DNA of 64,000 nt from Niastella yeongjuensis (GTDB lineage: Bacteria; Bacteroidota; Bacteroidia; Chitinophagales; Chitinophagaceae). The translations under genes were made by a program, and so were the position numbers. Shown here one piece after another: positions 17,846 to 27,800 of this stretch; the stretch's first letter is position 1; each line of letters opens with the position of its first letter. The notes under the pieces are model-generated. The model was not told the DNA's origin. It worked only from the letters and a program-made list of their open reading frames with translations, and ran no database searches. The stretch spans positions 496,001 through 560,000 of the forward strand of contig NZ_FOCZ01000003.1 in the NCBI RefSeq assembly GCF_900110245.1. Direction: 5' to 3'.

Positions 17846-17898
17846 GTTTAGTATACTTCGCATGGAAAGTATTTTAAAAAAAATCCGTAATACTAAAC
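17846..17898. repeat. 9-bp inverted repeat ahead of coiled-coil gene
   Basis: GTTTAGTAT (17846-17854) and its exact complement ATACTAAAC (17890-17898) flank 35 nt and end 10 nt before the next start codon. It may be a leader hairpin or a dimer binding site. The rest of the 17685-17908 gap shows only a weak hairpin after the kinase gene. Confidence 0.45.
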
Positions 17899-17908
17899 AA
17901 GTAATGCT

Positions 17909-18286
17909 ATGGAAATTACACAAATTCAGTTATTTGATTTATTCAGGAGCAAATTCGGTGACAAAGAAGCAGAAGCATTTGTTCACGTTATTGAAGAAAA
18001 GATGGATACAAAAATTAATCAACGTATGCAATTGGTAGCAACGAAGGACGATATCGCAGATCTTCGAATTGCAACAAGGGATGACATTTCAGTTCTACGT
18101 TTAGAAATGGCAGCTCTTCGTGAATCACTGAAAGGCGACATCTTAAAGCTGGAAGTGTCAACTCATGATGACATAGGAAAAATGAAGAATGATTTATCGC
18201 GTACCATTTATCTCACTTCCCTGGGGCAATTATTTGCCATCGTTGCAGCAGTTGTGTCTTTAACCTTGTTACTGTTAAAAAAATAA
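17909..18286 (+). CDS. Coiled-coil protein with C-terminal membrane anchor (DUF1640-like)
   Basis: A 125-residue protein with an N-terminal helical segment (LFDLFRSKFGDKEAEAFVHVIEEK), then a heptad/hendecad-like coiled coil (ATKDDIADLRIATRDDIS...) and one C-terminal membrane helix (~100-120) ending in KK. The plan matches small tail-anchored coiled-coil proteins of the DUF1640/CCDC90 type, whose bacterial function is unknown. It shares the order EAEA-helix, coiled coil, TM with the protein at 18971-19507 on the other strand, so they look like distant paralogues. Confidence 0.75.
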   Translation: MEITQIQLFDLFRSKFGDKEAEAFVHVIEEKMDTKINQRMQLVATKDDIADLRIATRDDISVLRLEMAALRESLKGDILKLEVSTHDDIGKMKNDLSRTIYLTSLGQLFAIVAAVVSLTLLLLKK

Positions 18287-18322
18287 TTCTCTCTTCCGGA
18301 CAACAACTACCCCTCCCCTTTC

Positions 18323-18829
18323 CTACAAACTCAACGAAACTCTCTTTGCAAGCCAGCTATCTTTTACCGGGATCAACCAGTTATTTACCAGTTCTTCTTT
18401 TGTTTGAACCAGGTTGTTGAAATACAACGTGTCGGGTGTGATGAAATTATTGTCGATTGCGTATTGCAATTGGTTAAGCGGCAGCATCTGCACTTTATCT
18501 TTTACCTGAAAAGTGAGCATTTGCCGATCGAACATATTTACATTGAAAAGCTGTTCAATTTGTTTTATCAGCCGTACTGAGCTGTCGGTGCTGCAACCGC
18601 TTACGCCGGTAGCACGCTCATCGGCCATCAGCACAATAAACTGACCAAAGAGCAGGTTGCCATACCCCTTTACCGGACTGCCATGCGAATTCCAGTTGGC
18701 GGTGAAGTTATTCAACAGGTCCTCAATATGCAAGGCTTCGCTCATCATAAACAACCGGCTGCTTTGGTACACCCATACTCTTGAATCGGAAGCAAAATCG
18801 GCTGGTATCAGTTCTTTGTAGTCTATCAT
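18323..18829 (-). CDS. Conserved Bacteroidota protein of unknown function
   Basis: A soluble 168-residue protein without signal peptide or membrane helix. It opens MIDYKELIPADFASDSRVWVYQ and has a central block with ADERATGVSGCSTDSSV. I recall similar Bacteroidota proteins sometimes labelled ABC transporter ATPase, but no Walker A or signature motif is present, so that name would be wrong. A -7 promoter element lies directly upstream, giving an almost leaderless transcript. Confidence 0.8.
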   Translation of the reverse strand: MIDYKELIPADFASDSRVWVYQSSRLFMMSEALHIEDLLNNFTANWNSHGSPVKGYGNLLFGQFIVLMADERATGVSGCSTDSSVRLIKQIEQLFNVNMFDRQMLTFQVKDKVQMLPLNQLQYAIDNNFITPDTLYFNNLVQTKEELVNNWLIPVKDSWLAKRVSLSL

Positions 18830-18833
18830 AATG

Positions 18834-18841
18834 CAAAATTA
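18834..18841 (-). promoter_or_regulatory. Bacteroidota -7 promoter element
   Basis: TAATTTTG fits the TAnnTTTG consensus of the Bacteroidota housekeeping sigma factor and sits 4 nt before the start of the 18323-18829 gene. No clear -33 element is seen. Confidence 0.45.
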
Positions 18842-18970
18842 GTACAAAACATTCAGATCGCCTTCATGGCAATTCGCCATTAGGGCATTGTGAATCAATG
18901 TACATACAACGTATTTTGCCCGAAAAAGTTTGGCACCTGCTTAGAAAAAGAAGGGAAAGATGGAAGGGGC

Positions 18971-19507
18971 TTAGTGTTTTAACAAAAAGGCGGCATACAG
19001 GCCCATCATCATTGTAACGAGGGTTAAAATAATAGCCAGCATCCATTTTTTAAGGGCAATGGAGTTATCATGCATTTCATTGCGAAAGCCATGAATTTCT
19101 GCTTTAACTTCATTGTGCAAACCATGAATTTCTGCTTTAACTTCACTGCGCAAACCATGAATTTCTGCTTTAACTTCATTGCGCAAACCATGAATTTCTC
19201 CTTTCATTTCATTGCGCAAACCGTGAATTTCTTCTTTCATTTCATTGCGTAAACCGTGAATTTCTTCTTTCATTTCAATACGCAAGGCCTGAATTTCTCC
19301 TTTTAATTCACTACGAAAAGCATGAATATCTTCTTTTAGGGCGAGACATTCATCTTTGACAAATGCCCTGGTAGCTAATATTTCAGTTTTGTTGTTCAAT
19401 TCATCTTTTACTTTTATTTCAACATATTGTGTAAGGGCTTCAGCTTCATTTCTGCCCACCTTTTGTGACAACACTTCATACAGCTTCGTTAGCGTTACCT
19501 TTTCCAT
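18971..19507 (-). CDS. Repeat-rich coiled-coil protein with C-terminal membrane anchor
   Basis: A 178-residue protein: N-terminal helix (LYEVLSQKVGRNEAEALTQYVEIKV), then about eight tandem 11-residue units of the type EIHGLRNEMKE (residues ~62-150), then one membrane helix (~155-173) and a short basic tail. Eleven-residue periodicity gives a near-straight right-handed coiled coil. At DNA level the units are near-identical 33-mers (about 19070-19330), so copy number may vary between strains. The plan is DUF1640-like. It is probably a cytoplasmic rod tethered to the membrane; function unknown. Confidence 0.8.
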   Translation of the reverse strand: MEKVTLTKLYEVLSQKVGRNEAEALTQYVEIKVKDELNNKTEILATRAFVKDECLALKEDIHAFRSELKGEIQALRIEMKEEIHGLRNEMKEEIHGLRNEMKGEIHGLRNEVKAEIHGLRSEVKAEIHGLHNEVKAEIHGFRNEMHDNSIALKKWMLAIILTLVTMMMGLYAAFLLKH

Positions 19508-19605
19508 TATGGGTATTGATTAGTATATCAAATATAACAAAAAAATGTAAACCAATAAGTGAGGTTGATAAATTTTTTAGCAAAATTACTAACGTATTAA
19601 GTGCA

Positions 19606-19638
19606 ACAAAAAAGGTCTCCCGATAATGGGAGACCTTT
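19606..19638 (-). terminator. Intrinsic terminator of ychF
   Basis: An 11-bp perfect stem, AAAGGTCTCCC (19611-19621) with GGGAGACCTTT (19628-19638), is followed on the minus strand by a T run. It lies 22 nt after the ychF stop codon. Confidence 0.85.
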
Positions 19639-19659
19639 ACTATGAATATTCGTTTAAAT

Positions 19660-20757
19660 CTATACGTTAAACCTGAAGTGCATCACATCGCCATCTTTTA
19701 CAATATACTCCTTACCTTCTATGCGCAGCTTACCGGCGTCGCGGCAGGCCGCTTCTGAACCGTAGGTTATGTAGTCGTTATACGCAATTACTTCCGCTTT
19801 GATAAAGCCTTTTTCAAAATCGGTGTGAATAACGCTGGCAGCCTGGGGCGCTTTCCAGCCTTCATGGATCGTCCAGGCACGAACTTCCTGTACACCGGCA
19901 GTGAAATAGGTTTGCAGGTTCAGCAATTTATATGCTGAGTGGATCAACCGGTCCAGGGCAGGTTCTTTCATTTTATATTCATCCATGAACATCTGCTTAT
20001 CGGCCGGGTCTTCCATTTCACTGATCTGGGCTTCAATGCTGTTGTTCATGATAATCACCTGAGCGTTTTCGCCTTTAACGGCTTCCTGCAGGGCGGTAGA
20101 GAATTTGTTACCGGTATGCATACTGGCTTCGTCTACATTCGCTACATACAACACCGGTTTTTCGGTGAGCAGGAACAGGTCGGCAATGGCCGGACGCTCT
20201 TCCTTGGTTAATCCCAGTCCACGGATGCTTTGCCCTTTTTCCAGGTGTTCTTTACAACGTACCAGTACGTCGTATTCCACTTTCATTTTGGGGTCGATGC
20301 GTGCCTGTTTTTCCACCCGGCTTATTTTCTTCTCCACACTTTCCAGGTCTTTCAGCTGTAATTCTATATCAATGATCTCTTTATCACCTACGGGGTTAAT
20401 GGCGCCTTCGTCGCGTAAAATGTTCTCGTCTTCAAAACAACGAATTACGTGTATAATGGCATCCACTTCGCGAATGTTCCCCAGGAACTTGTTTCCCAGT
20501 CCTTCTCCCTTGCTGGCACCACGTACCAGACCGGCAATGTCCACAATTTCAATCTGGGTAGGAACAATTTTATCGGGATGCACCAGTTCTGCCAGTTTTT
20601 GCAAACGGGCATCGGGCACATCAACCAGTCCAACATTCGGATCGATAGTACAGAAACGATAGTTGCTGGCTTGTGCTTTGGCACTGTTACTCACTGCATT
20701 AAATAAGGTTGATTTCCCAACGTTCGGTAATCCGACAATTCCTGCTTGTAAAGCCAT
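19660..20757 (-). CDS. ychF: Obg-family GTPase/ATPase YchF
   Basis: This 365-residue protein has the full YchF plan: G1 motif GLPNVGKST (~9-17), G3 DIAGLVRGASKGEGLGN, the NVDE motif in place of NKxD (which lets YchF prefer ATP), a helical insertion (~130-200) and a C-terminal TGS domain ending VKDGDVMHFRFNV. YchF is a near-universal ribosome-associated ATPase tied to translation and oxidative-stress responses. Length is exactly that of the family (~363-366). It is transcribed alone, with its own promoter and terminator. Confidence 0.97.
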   Translation of the reverse strand: MALQAGIVGLPNVGKSTLFNAVSNSAKAQASNYRFCTIDPNVGLVDVPDARLQKLAELVHPDKIVPTQIEIVDIAGLVRGASKGEGLGNKFLGNIREVDAIIHVIRCFEDENILRDEGAINPVGDKEIIDIELQLKDLESVEKKISRVEKQARIDPKMKVEYDVLVRCKEHLEKGQSIRGLGLTKEERPAIADLFLLTEKPVLYVANVDEASMHTGNKFSTALQEAVKGENAQVIIMNNSIEAQISEMEDPADKQMFMDEYKMKEPALDRLIHSAYKLLNLQTYFTAGVQEVRAWTIHEGWKAPQAASVIHTDFEKGFIKAEVIAYNDYITYGSEAACRDAGKLRIEGKEYIVKDGDVMHFRFNV

Positions 20758-20770
20758 TTTGTTCTTAATT

Positions 20771-20870
20771 TTTAGTTCTTAGTTCTGAGTTCTAAGTTTT
20801 TGGTTTTTAGCCTTTAATTCTGAGTCCCTGATTTTAAGGAACATAGAACTTAAAACATAGAACTTAGAAC
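20771..20870. repeat. AGTTCTAAGTTC-type intergenic inverted repeat
   Basis: The leader of ychF contains words AGTTCTGAGTTCTAAGTTTTT and, about 60 nt on, the complementary AAAACATAGAACTTAGAACT, so the transcript can fold back. Related words occur at 37057-37143 and near 43255, which suggests a dispersed intergenic repeat family. Confidence 0.6.
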
Positions 20871-20884
20871 TGTTTTCGGCGGCG

Positions 20885-20892
20885 CAAAGATA
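20885..20892 (-). promoter_or_regulatory. ychF promoter -7 element
   Basis: TATCTTTG on the minus strand is a perfect TAnnTTTG match, with a TTTTGG 16-17 nt upstream as a possible -33 element. Transcription from here would give a ~120-nt leader containing the inverted repeat. Confidence 0.5.
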
Positions 20893-20958
20893 GGGTATTA
20901 CCGGGTACCAAAATATGGCCGGATTCCTTTATCTTCAACGCTTAATCTTATTTCCCTT

Positions 20959-22332
20959 ATGGCATTGAGTCGCATCTGGAGCGCCTTTATTCTGATATCC
21001 ATTTTAGTTGCTGTATTTAAGTTTTCCGCCTGTGGTGAAAAGCAAATTTTCAGCTCCATGGTAGTGGGCAAAAAAGGCGATTCGGTGCAGGTACAGATCA
21101 GTCCGGTTGCCCTGGCCGACCCGGCCAAAGTAGGTGCGCTGGACAGCAATGGCGTGGTAGGGGCAGGTACGGCAAAGACCAGGATTCAGGTGGCCAACGG
21201 GATTGTAGATACCTGTAAAGACGCAGTAACCCTGTGTCTGGAGCTGATCGGGATGCTGGCCCTGTTCATGGGTTTTATGAGTATTGCCGAAAGGGCGGGG
21301 GGCATCAACCTGCTGTCGCGGATCATTGGTCCTTTCTTCTCAAAACTGTTCCCCGAAGTGCCCAAAGGCCATCCGGCCATGGGCCATATGATCATGAATT
21401 TTTCCGCCAATTTACTGGGACTCGATAACGCAGCCACCCCTTTCGGGTTAAAAGCCATGCAAAGCCTGCAGGAGCTGAATCCCCAAAAAGAAGTGGCTTC
21501 CAATGCCCAGATCATGTTCCTGTGTTTGCATGCGGCGGGTTTTAATATTATTCCGGTTAGTGTTATTGCCATCAGGGCGGCACAACATGCCAGCGATCCT
21601 ACGGATGTGTTCCTGCCCTGCATGATCGTGACGTTTGTAGGTACCATGACCGCCATGTTCATCGTATCGTTCAGGCAGCAGATCAAATTGTTGCAGCCTG
21701 TGATCATTGGATGGGTACTAGGCATTTCTTCAATAGTGGCCCTGATCGTATGGTATATTACCACGCTTGATGCCAATGGCGTACAGTTCTTTTCCAGTGT
21801 GCTGAGCAATGGATTGATCCTGCTGGTGTTCCTGCTGATTGTGCTGGGGGGGATTTATAAAAAGATAGACATATTCGATGCATTTATCGATGGCGCTAAA
21901 AATGGTTTTGAAACGGCGGTTCGCATCATTCCTTACCTGGTAGGTATTCTGGTTGCCGTAAGTATGCTGCGTACCAGCGGCACCTTCGATGCAGTGATCG
22001 ACGGCATTAAAAGCTTTTTTGCCTACCTGGGGGCCGATACCCGGTTTGTAGATGGCCTTCCTACGGCGCTAATTCGCCCGTTAAGCGGGGGCGCTGCCCG
22101 GGGTATGATGGTGAGTACCATGATCGCAAACGGTCCTGATTCGTTCGCCAGCCGTCTCTCCGGCATTTTCCAGGGCGCGTCTGACACCACTTTCTATGTG
22201 GTGGCCGTGTATTTTGGCGCCGTTTCTATCAAGAATACCCGTTATGCCATTGGCTCCATGTTACTGGCCGACCTGGCAGGGGTGATCACTTCCATTATCC
22301 TGGCCTATATTTTCTTTGGAAATCTTAGTTAG
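20959..22332 (+). CDS. SpmA-SpmB-like fused membrane protein (nucleoside recognition/Gate domains)
   Basis: This 457-residue polytopic protein has a signal-like first helix (MALSRIWSAFILISILVAVF), a short soluble insert (~25-80), an SpmA-like half (LIGMLALFMGFMSIAERAGG, NFSANLLGLDNAATPFGLKA) and an SpmB-like half (IPYLVGILVAVSMLRTSG, RPLSGGAARGMM, GASDTTFYVVAVYFG). In Firmicutes SpmA and SpmB are separate spore-maturation proteins; here they are one chain, as is usual in Bacteroidota, which do not sporulate. The role is probably transport; substrate unknown. Its end overlaps the convergent next gene by 8 nt. Confidence 0.85.
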   Translation: MALSRIWSAFILISILVAVFKFSACGEKQIFSSMVVGKKGDSVQVQISPVALADPAKVGALDSNGVVGAGTAKTRIQVANGIVDTCKDAVTLCLELIGMLALFMGFMSIAERAGGINLLSRIIGPFFSKLFPEVPKGHPAMGHMIMNFSANLLGLDNAATPFGLKAMQSLQELNPQKEVASNAQIMFLCLHAAGFNIIPVSVIAIRAAQHASDPTDVFLPCMIVTFVGTMTAMFIVSFRQQIKLLQPVIIGWVLGISSIVALIVWYITTLDANGVQFFSSVLSNGLILLVFLLIVLGGIYKKIDIFDAFIDGAKNGFETAVRIIPYLVGILVAVSMLRTSGTFDAVIDGIKSFFAYLGADTRFVDGLPTALIRPLSGGAARGMMVSTMIANGPDSFASRLSGIFQGASDTTFYVVAVYFGAVSIKNTRYAIGSMLLADLAGVITSIILAYIFFGNLS

Positions 22333-23032
22333 CATCACCATTTATTGCGGCAAACAGGGCTACGATGTCTTTATCGAGTTCCGCAATCTTATTGTGTAAC
22401 TGAATGTGTTGATCGAGAAAGGCAGCCCGGGCCTCATATATTTTATCGGTGAATTCGATCAGGTCACAAAAAACACCCCTGAAATCTTCAAAATCCTCAT
22501 CCAGGGAGCAGGTATCGATCTCCATATTGTTATAATCCCTGATTATTGGGGAGAAGTAGTTGTCATTAAACGCGTCGAATAACTGTTCCAATTGTTCCTG
22601 TTGTTTTTCTACAGTGACAAATTCCTGTTCTGCCGCCCGCAACCCATCGATATATGCATCGTAGGTATGGTTGAAGGTATGCAACTGGGTTAATAATGGC
22701 TGTGTATCATAGCAAACGCGTTCACTTTCATCAATTGATTCTATTTCATTTTCAGTAAGCGGACCGCCTTCTTCCAGGTAATGCAGCATGGGGGTTAGTA
22801 ACAGGTATTCATTCTGCAGATCATTGAAGATGCCCTGGCATTGATTTAATGTTGTACCGGTACCTGAATAGTAAGTGTGTAACAGGGTCAATTTGTCTTT
22901 ATAGGCTTGTGATCCGTTGTGCAGCTCTACATATTTATCAATAGCCTCCAGTTCAAGTGTGCTTAGCGGCGCTTCACTACAATATTCCAGTTTAATAACA
23001 TGGAAAGGATGGTTAATGATCGTTGGCTTCAT
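22325..23032 (-). CDS. Unrecognised acidic, helix-rich protein
   Basis: About 235 residues with no signal peptide, no membrane helix and no motif I recognise. Composition is acidic and rich in leucine, glutamate, tyrosine and aspartate, with long predicted helices (LSTLELEAIDKYVELH, AEQEFVTVEKQQEQLEQL), suggesting a helical bundle. Starts are possible at 23038 or 23032 (MKPTIINHPFHV); the second is chosen arbitrarily as the shorter. The gene overlaps the SpmAB-like gene tail to tail by 8 nt, so the two may interfere when transcribed together. Confidence 0.7.
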   Translation of the reverse strand: MKPTIINHPFHVIKLEYCSEAPLSTLELEAIDKYVELHNGSQAYKDKLTLLHTYYSGTGTTLNQCQGIFNDLQNEYLLLTPMLHYLEEGGPLTENEIESIDESERVCYDTQPLLTQLHTFNHTYDAYIDGLRAAEQEFVTVEKQQEQLEQLFDAFNDNYFSPIIRDYNNMEIDTCSLDEDFEDFRGVFCDLIEFTDKIYEARAAFLDQHIQLHNKIAELDKDIVALFAAINGDAN

Positions 23033-23133
23033 AAGCATCTTTTTACGGTCATATAAATCTACTGATAATTTGATGTACTCCGGATAAAATTATACCGGCC
23101 TTCATTTTTAAGGTGTTTGAGGTACGCTAAAAG

Positions 23134-23165
23134 AAAAAGTCCCCCGATGTAGCGGGGGACTTTTT
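23134..23165 (-). terminator. Intrinsic terminator of the first SusC/SusD operon
   Basis: A perfect 13-bp stem (23134-23146 with 23153-23165) contains five C and five G plus A/T runs on both sides, 39 nt after the susD stop. It can act on both strands. Confidence 0.9.
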
Positions 23166-23203
23166 GTATAACCTGTAATATCGTTGACCGAAATACGAAA
23201 TTA

Positions 23204-24868
23204 TTACCAGAATGGATTTTGCATAGCTTTCTGCATATCGCTGGGGTATAATAGTATTTCTTTGGTAGGAATCGGTGACAGGTAATATTTATCTTCATTA
23301 AACTTTCGTGTGGTACCGGCATCATACACCATCAAATAACCGGCTGGATTCAATTTTACGGAAGGGTTGACCGGTACTTTGGCGCCCAGGAGAATATCCG
23401 GGTTTTCATTTGTGTCCATCTTAACGCCTTTTTTCCAGCGCATAAGGTCCTGGTAACGGAAGCCGTCCATCATAAGTTCCACCCGTCTTTCGCGGCGTAT
23501 TTCCCAAATGAGTGATGATACATCCGGATCTTTATTTGCATCAGTAAAAGCAGGAGTATTTACCAGGGTTAATTTCAGGGAATCTACGCCTGCCCTTGTT
23601 CTCAGTTTGTTGATGGTTATATCGATTTCGGGTTGCGTTATTGAACCCAGTTCGGCAGCCGCTTCTGCATAGTTGAGGTATACCTCCGATAAATAGAACA
23701 GGGGCGCATCGGTAAGGTTAGCGCCGGCTCCAACCGGATAGGTTTTTATTGCATTGGTATCTGGCAGGAACTTGGTTACTCTGTAACCTGTTGTTGAGCT
23801 AAGAGAGTTTTTAACATGCCCCTTATAATAAAGATAGGTGGTATCGATAGATAATTTTAATCGTTTATCCCGGTTGGCAAATACATTATTCGAATTAGCG
23901 TCACCCTGGTATAAGGGTGATTGGGAGATCGGTTTTCCATCGGTACACAGGTAAGATTCTACCGCATTTTTATTTAACCCACTGATGATTGTGCTACTAT
24001 ATAAATAAGTGATGGTGGAATGTCCCAGATAGGTTGACTCATATCTTTTATACAGGAGTACTTCTTTATTACCTTCTAATTTATCAGCATTATAAATGGT
24101 CTGGTATATTGGGTTAAGCGCATAGTCAGGGTTTAATATCAATACCCCGGCTGCATCTTTGGCTTCCTGCAGGAATTTATTTGCTTCGGCTGTAAGGCCC
24201 AGGGCAGGGTGGTATTTGCGATAGGTACCTTCGTATAAACAGATCCTTGCTTTCAGCGCCAGGGCTACATCTTTGTTAACAGTATTGGTAGTAGGTTTTT
24301 CGGCAGCAGGTGTGCGTAAATTATTAACCGCAAAATTTAAATCCTCCAGTACACTGTCCATAACCAGTTTGCGGGGATCACGGGGTTTATACAATTGTGC
24401 GCTGTCTGATGCTGCTATAGTATGACCATACCAGGGTACATCGCCGAAGTTTTGCACCAGGCGGAAATATTGCAGGGCACGAAAAAAACGGGCAATTCCC
24501 TTCCAGTGATTTTTTGCTTCATCGTTCATAGGAACTCCGTCTATCCGTTCCAGCATAATGTTCGCCTTTCTTACCCAGGTAAACGACCAATCGCCATTGG
24601 TAGGTGGTGCTGTTGCGGCATATTGTGCAAGGCTACCCGCGCACTGGTCATCGTTGAAGGTGGTGAAGTAAAAATCACCATTGAGGCTGCCCTTATCACC
24701 AAAACCGGGAAACATATTATAAAACTCCCAGCTATAGGTGCGTACATTGTTCTCATTCTTCCAAAACTCAGGGTCCGACAATGAATCCGGATTGGAAACA
24801 TCGATGTACTTTTTACAGGATGTACCTGCCAGTAACAACAGGTACAAAAAAGCTTTATTTAATTTCAT
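23204..24868 (-). CDS. SusD/RagB-family outer-membrane lipoprotein
   Basis: This 554-residue protein has a lipoprotein signal peptide (LLLLAGTSC, lipidated Cys18), an N-terminal SusD-like TPR region (AKNHWKGIARFFRALQYFRLVQNFGDVPWY is the typical block) and a RagB/SusD C-terminal domain ending LLYPSDMQKAMQNPFW. SusD proteins form the surface lid over a SusC channel and capture oligosaccharide or other nutrients. It follows the SusC gene by 30 nt in one operon. No degradative enzyme is encoded beside it, so the ligand cannot be named. Confidence 0.95.
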   Translation of the reverse strand: MKLNKAFLYLLLLAGTSCKKYIDVSNPDSLSDPEFWKNENNVRTYSWEFYNMFPGFGDKGSLNGDFYFTTFNDDQCAGSLAQYAATAPPTNGDWSFTWVRKANIMLERIDGVPMNDEAKNHWKGIARFFRALQYFRLVQNFGDVPWYGHTIAASDSAQLYKPRDPRKLVMDSVLEDLNFAVNNLRTPAAEKPTTNTVNKDVALALKARICLYEGTYRKYHPALGLTAEANKFLQEAKDAAGVLILNPDYALNPIYQTIYNADKLEGNKEVLLYKRYESTYLGHSTITYLYSSTIISGLNKNAVESYLCTDGKPISQSPLYQGDANSNNVFANRDKRLKLSIDTTYLYYKGHVKNSLSSTTGYRVTKFLPDTNAIKTYPVGAGANLTDAPLFYLSEVYLNYAEAAAELGSITQPEIDITINKLRTRAGVDSLKLTLVNTPAFTDANKDPDVSSLIWEIRRERRVELMMDGFRYQDLMRWKKGVKMDTNENPDILLGAKVPVNPSVKLNPAGYLMVYDAGTTRKFNEDKYYLSPIPTKEILLYPSDMQKAMQNPFW

Positions 24869-24898
24869 ATATAGAAATTATAATGATTAGTTAGATGT

Positions 24899-27800
24899 TT
24901 AGTAGGTGATCTGAATGCCAAATGAGTACTGACGGTTGAAAGGGTAAACCCTTCCTGTATAACCGGATGTTAAGCTGGCATCTGTGATCTCCGGATCAAG
25001 CGGAGCACCTACATTGCTTATTTCAGCCAGGTTTTGGCCGCTCACATAAAACCTTACTTTCTGCACTTTGTATTTAGTAAGCAAACTGGTTGGCATGGTG
25101 TAACCGATAGACACATTCTTCAACCGGCAATAGGCCAGGTTCATCAGGTATTTTGTTTGCGGAATAAAGTTATTAGTCCCTGAAGATAAACCAGCCAGGC
25201 TGCCTCCATTACCCGGGAAAAGCGCCGGATAGCGGGCGTTTGGATTGTCGGGCGTCCAGTAATCCAATTGATTGGCGTATAAGATATCGAGGCCCTGGTA
25301 CATTGGCAGTACGGTGTTTCCAACGCCCCACCAGCTGCGTTTGCCAACGCCCTGAATAAAGATATCTACATCAAAGTTTTTCCAGCTGCCACCGATACGG
25401 GCGTTATAAATATAACGGGGCTGGGTGTTGCCTATCACTTTCAGATCGCCATGGTTGCCCAACGTCATTGCACCAGTGGTAATAGAATCATTGCCATCCA
25501 GATCTTTATATTTGATATCTCCCGCCCCAAGGATGAATTTGGTGTTTGTATTCAGATACTGTTGAACCGGTGATTTAGTTACATCGTCTGCTGATACAAA
25601 GTACCTGTCTGTTTCAAAGCCCCAGATCTCGCCATACGTTTTTCCTTTGTAGTTAGACGTATTTACGATTGACATGGCCGGGTTATCCCATTTGGTAAAT
25701 ACTGTTTTATAGTCGCTGAAGCCAATGTTACCGTATATCGCAATGTCTTTTCCGATGGTGTAATTCGCATCGATATTGATCTCATAACCACGGGTGCGGA
25801 AGTTACCGGCGTTGATCTTGGGACCATCTGCACCAAAAGTAGCGGGCAGGGTAGTGTTCTGGATCATGCCTTTGGTATTGCGTTCGAACCAGTCGAAGGA
25901 AATGCCAATGTGATTGTCGAGAATACGGGCGTCGAGACCGAGATCAAGTGTGCTCACCCGTTCCCATGTCAATGCATCAGGAACCGAAATTGGTTGTTGA
26001 ACGGTATAGGCGGTAATGCCTGCTGTATTTACCCAGTTTGCGGGAACGCCTTTCATGATCCGCTGATACACGCTTTGACCGTTTGCACTTACATCCTGGT
26101 TGCCCAGTTCGCCATATGAGCCACGAATCTTCAGATCGCTTACATACGCTTTTGAAAAGTCCATGAAGTCTTCCTGACTAATTCGGTAACCGGCAGATAC
26201 CGATGGGAAAAAGGCCCAACGATCCTGACTTGGGAACAGGGAGGACCCGTCGTACCGGCCATTTAACTCCAGCAGGTATTTTTCTTTATAATCATAGTTG
26301 ATGCGGCCAAAATAACCGGCAAACGCCTTTTTACCATGGCCCAGGTTGCTCCAGCCCAGGGGGACAGCTGTTGGTACACCTCCTGCGCTTGCTGCGCCAT
26401 AGGTTGTATTGAACTCAGCCTGCAAGGGGTCTAATAATCCATTTTTGCCAGCTACATAGTTTATGTTTTCATTGTCTTCGGCATTGAAACCGCCAATCAG
26501 TTTCAGGTTATGATCGCCGAATTTATCTATATAAGTAGCAAAGGTGTTGAGGGTGTTAACCTTAACGCGGCCATTGTAATAGTTTAAAATGTTCTGGGCA
26601 TCCGTGGAGAGGTCTTTCTGCACCAGTGCACCTGCTGTCCAAAAATCCCATCCAACAACTGGGCCGCCGGCCTCATTCCGTAAAATGTTATCACGGCCAA
26701 TGGTATAATCGGTACGGATGTTTAATTTTTTACTGAGCTTGATAGTAGCGCCCAGGTCTAAACGCTGGTAGTTACTGCTTGCCTTACCCTGGCTGGCAGC
26801 AGCGAGGTAGGCAGAGTTGGTGCGGAAATATTTGCCCTGGTAGGTGCCATAAGGGAAATAAGCGCCCCACCGCCAGAAATAATACCAGTAGTCCTGATAT
26901 TGAAACGGAAAATCATATTCGTAATTGCGGTACAGGGTTTTAACGCTTACATCGAGCCAGTCGGTAACGGCGGCATTAACACTGGCGGTTACGTTGTATT
27001 TTTTTACTGATTCAGGATTCATTTTCATGATGCCGCCATCCTTACTATAACCGGCAGAGAGATAATAAGAGATCTTTTCACTGCCGCCGGTGATACTCAG
27101 GTTATGTAATTGAGACTGGGTATACTTTTCCAGCATTTCTTTTTTGGGGTCCCATACTTTATAGAAGTAAGTACGGCCATCGGCTTCTACGTTCCAGTCT
27201 TCACCTTTTACCATCTCCAGTCCGTTCTTGCCGGCATAGTTGTTCTTCCAGTTAATGATACCATCTCTTAATGTTAACAGGTTCATGCCGAATAATTCCG
27301 GATAGGAAGTACCACTTCTTTTGCCTGCGTCCCATAAACCCTGTAATTCCACTACCGGATCGGCAAAGTCAGGTAAAATGGTTGGTTTGTTCCAGGCCAG
27401 GTTGTTGGTGTAGGTAATGGAGGCCTTTTGATTTTTGCGGCCCGATTTTGTTTTGATCATCACCACACCAAAAGCTGCACGGGCACCATAAATTGAGGCC
27501 GATGCTGCATCTTTCAGTACGGATATGCTTTCAATGTCCTGTGGGTTGATGATGGAAAGGTCGTCTGTTTGCACATTGTCGACCAAAATCAGCGGTCGGC
27601 CGTTCCCGTTAATAGAGCCCACACCGCGAAGGGATACAGTTGCGCCGGTAGTTAATCCACCGTTGCCGTATTGAATGGTTAAACCGGGAACAATACCCTG
27701 TAATGCCCTGGTAGGGTCGTTCAGTGGCTTACCGCCAAAAGTTTTGTTTACATCTACCGTGGCTACAGCGCCGGTAAGGTTGGCTTTCTTTTGGGTACCA

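Noticed and set aside
17805-18038. 77-codon plus-strand open frame ahead of the coiled-coil gene
   Set aside because: It overlaps the better-supported gene at 17909 in another frame and its basic, lysine-rich sequence has no protein character.
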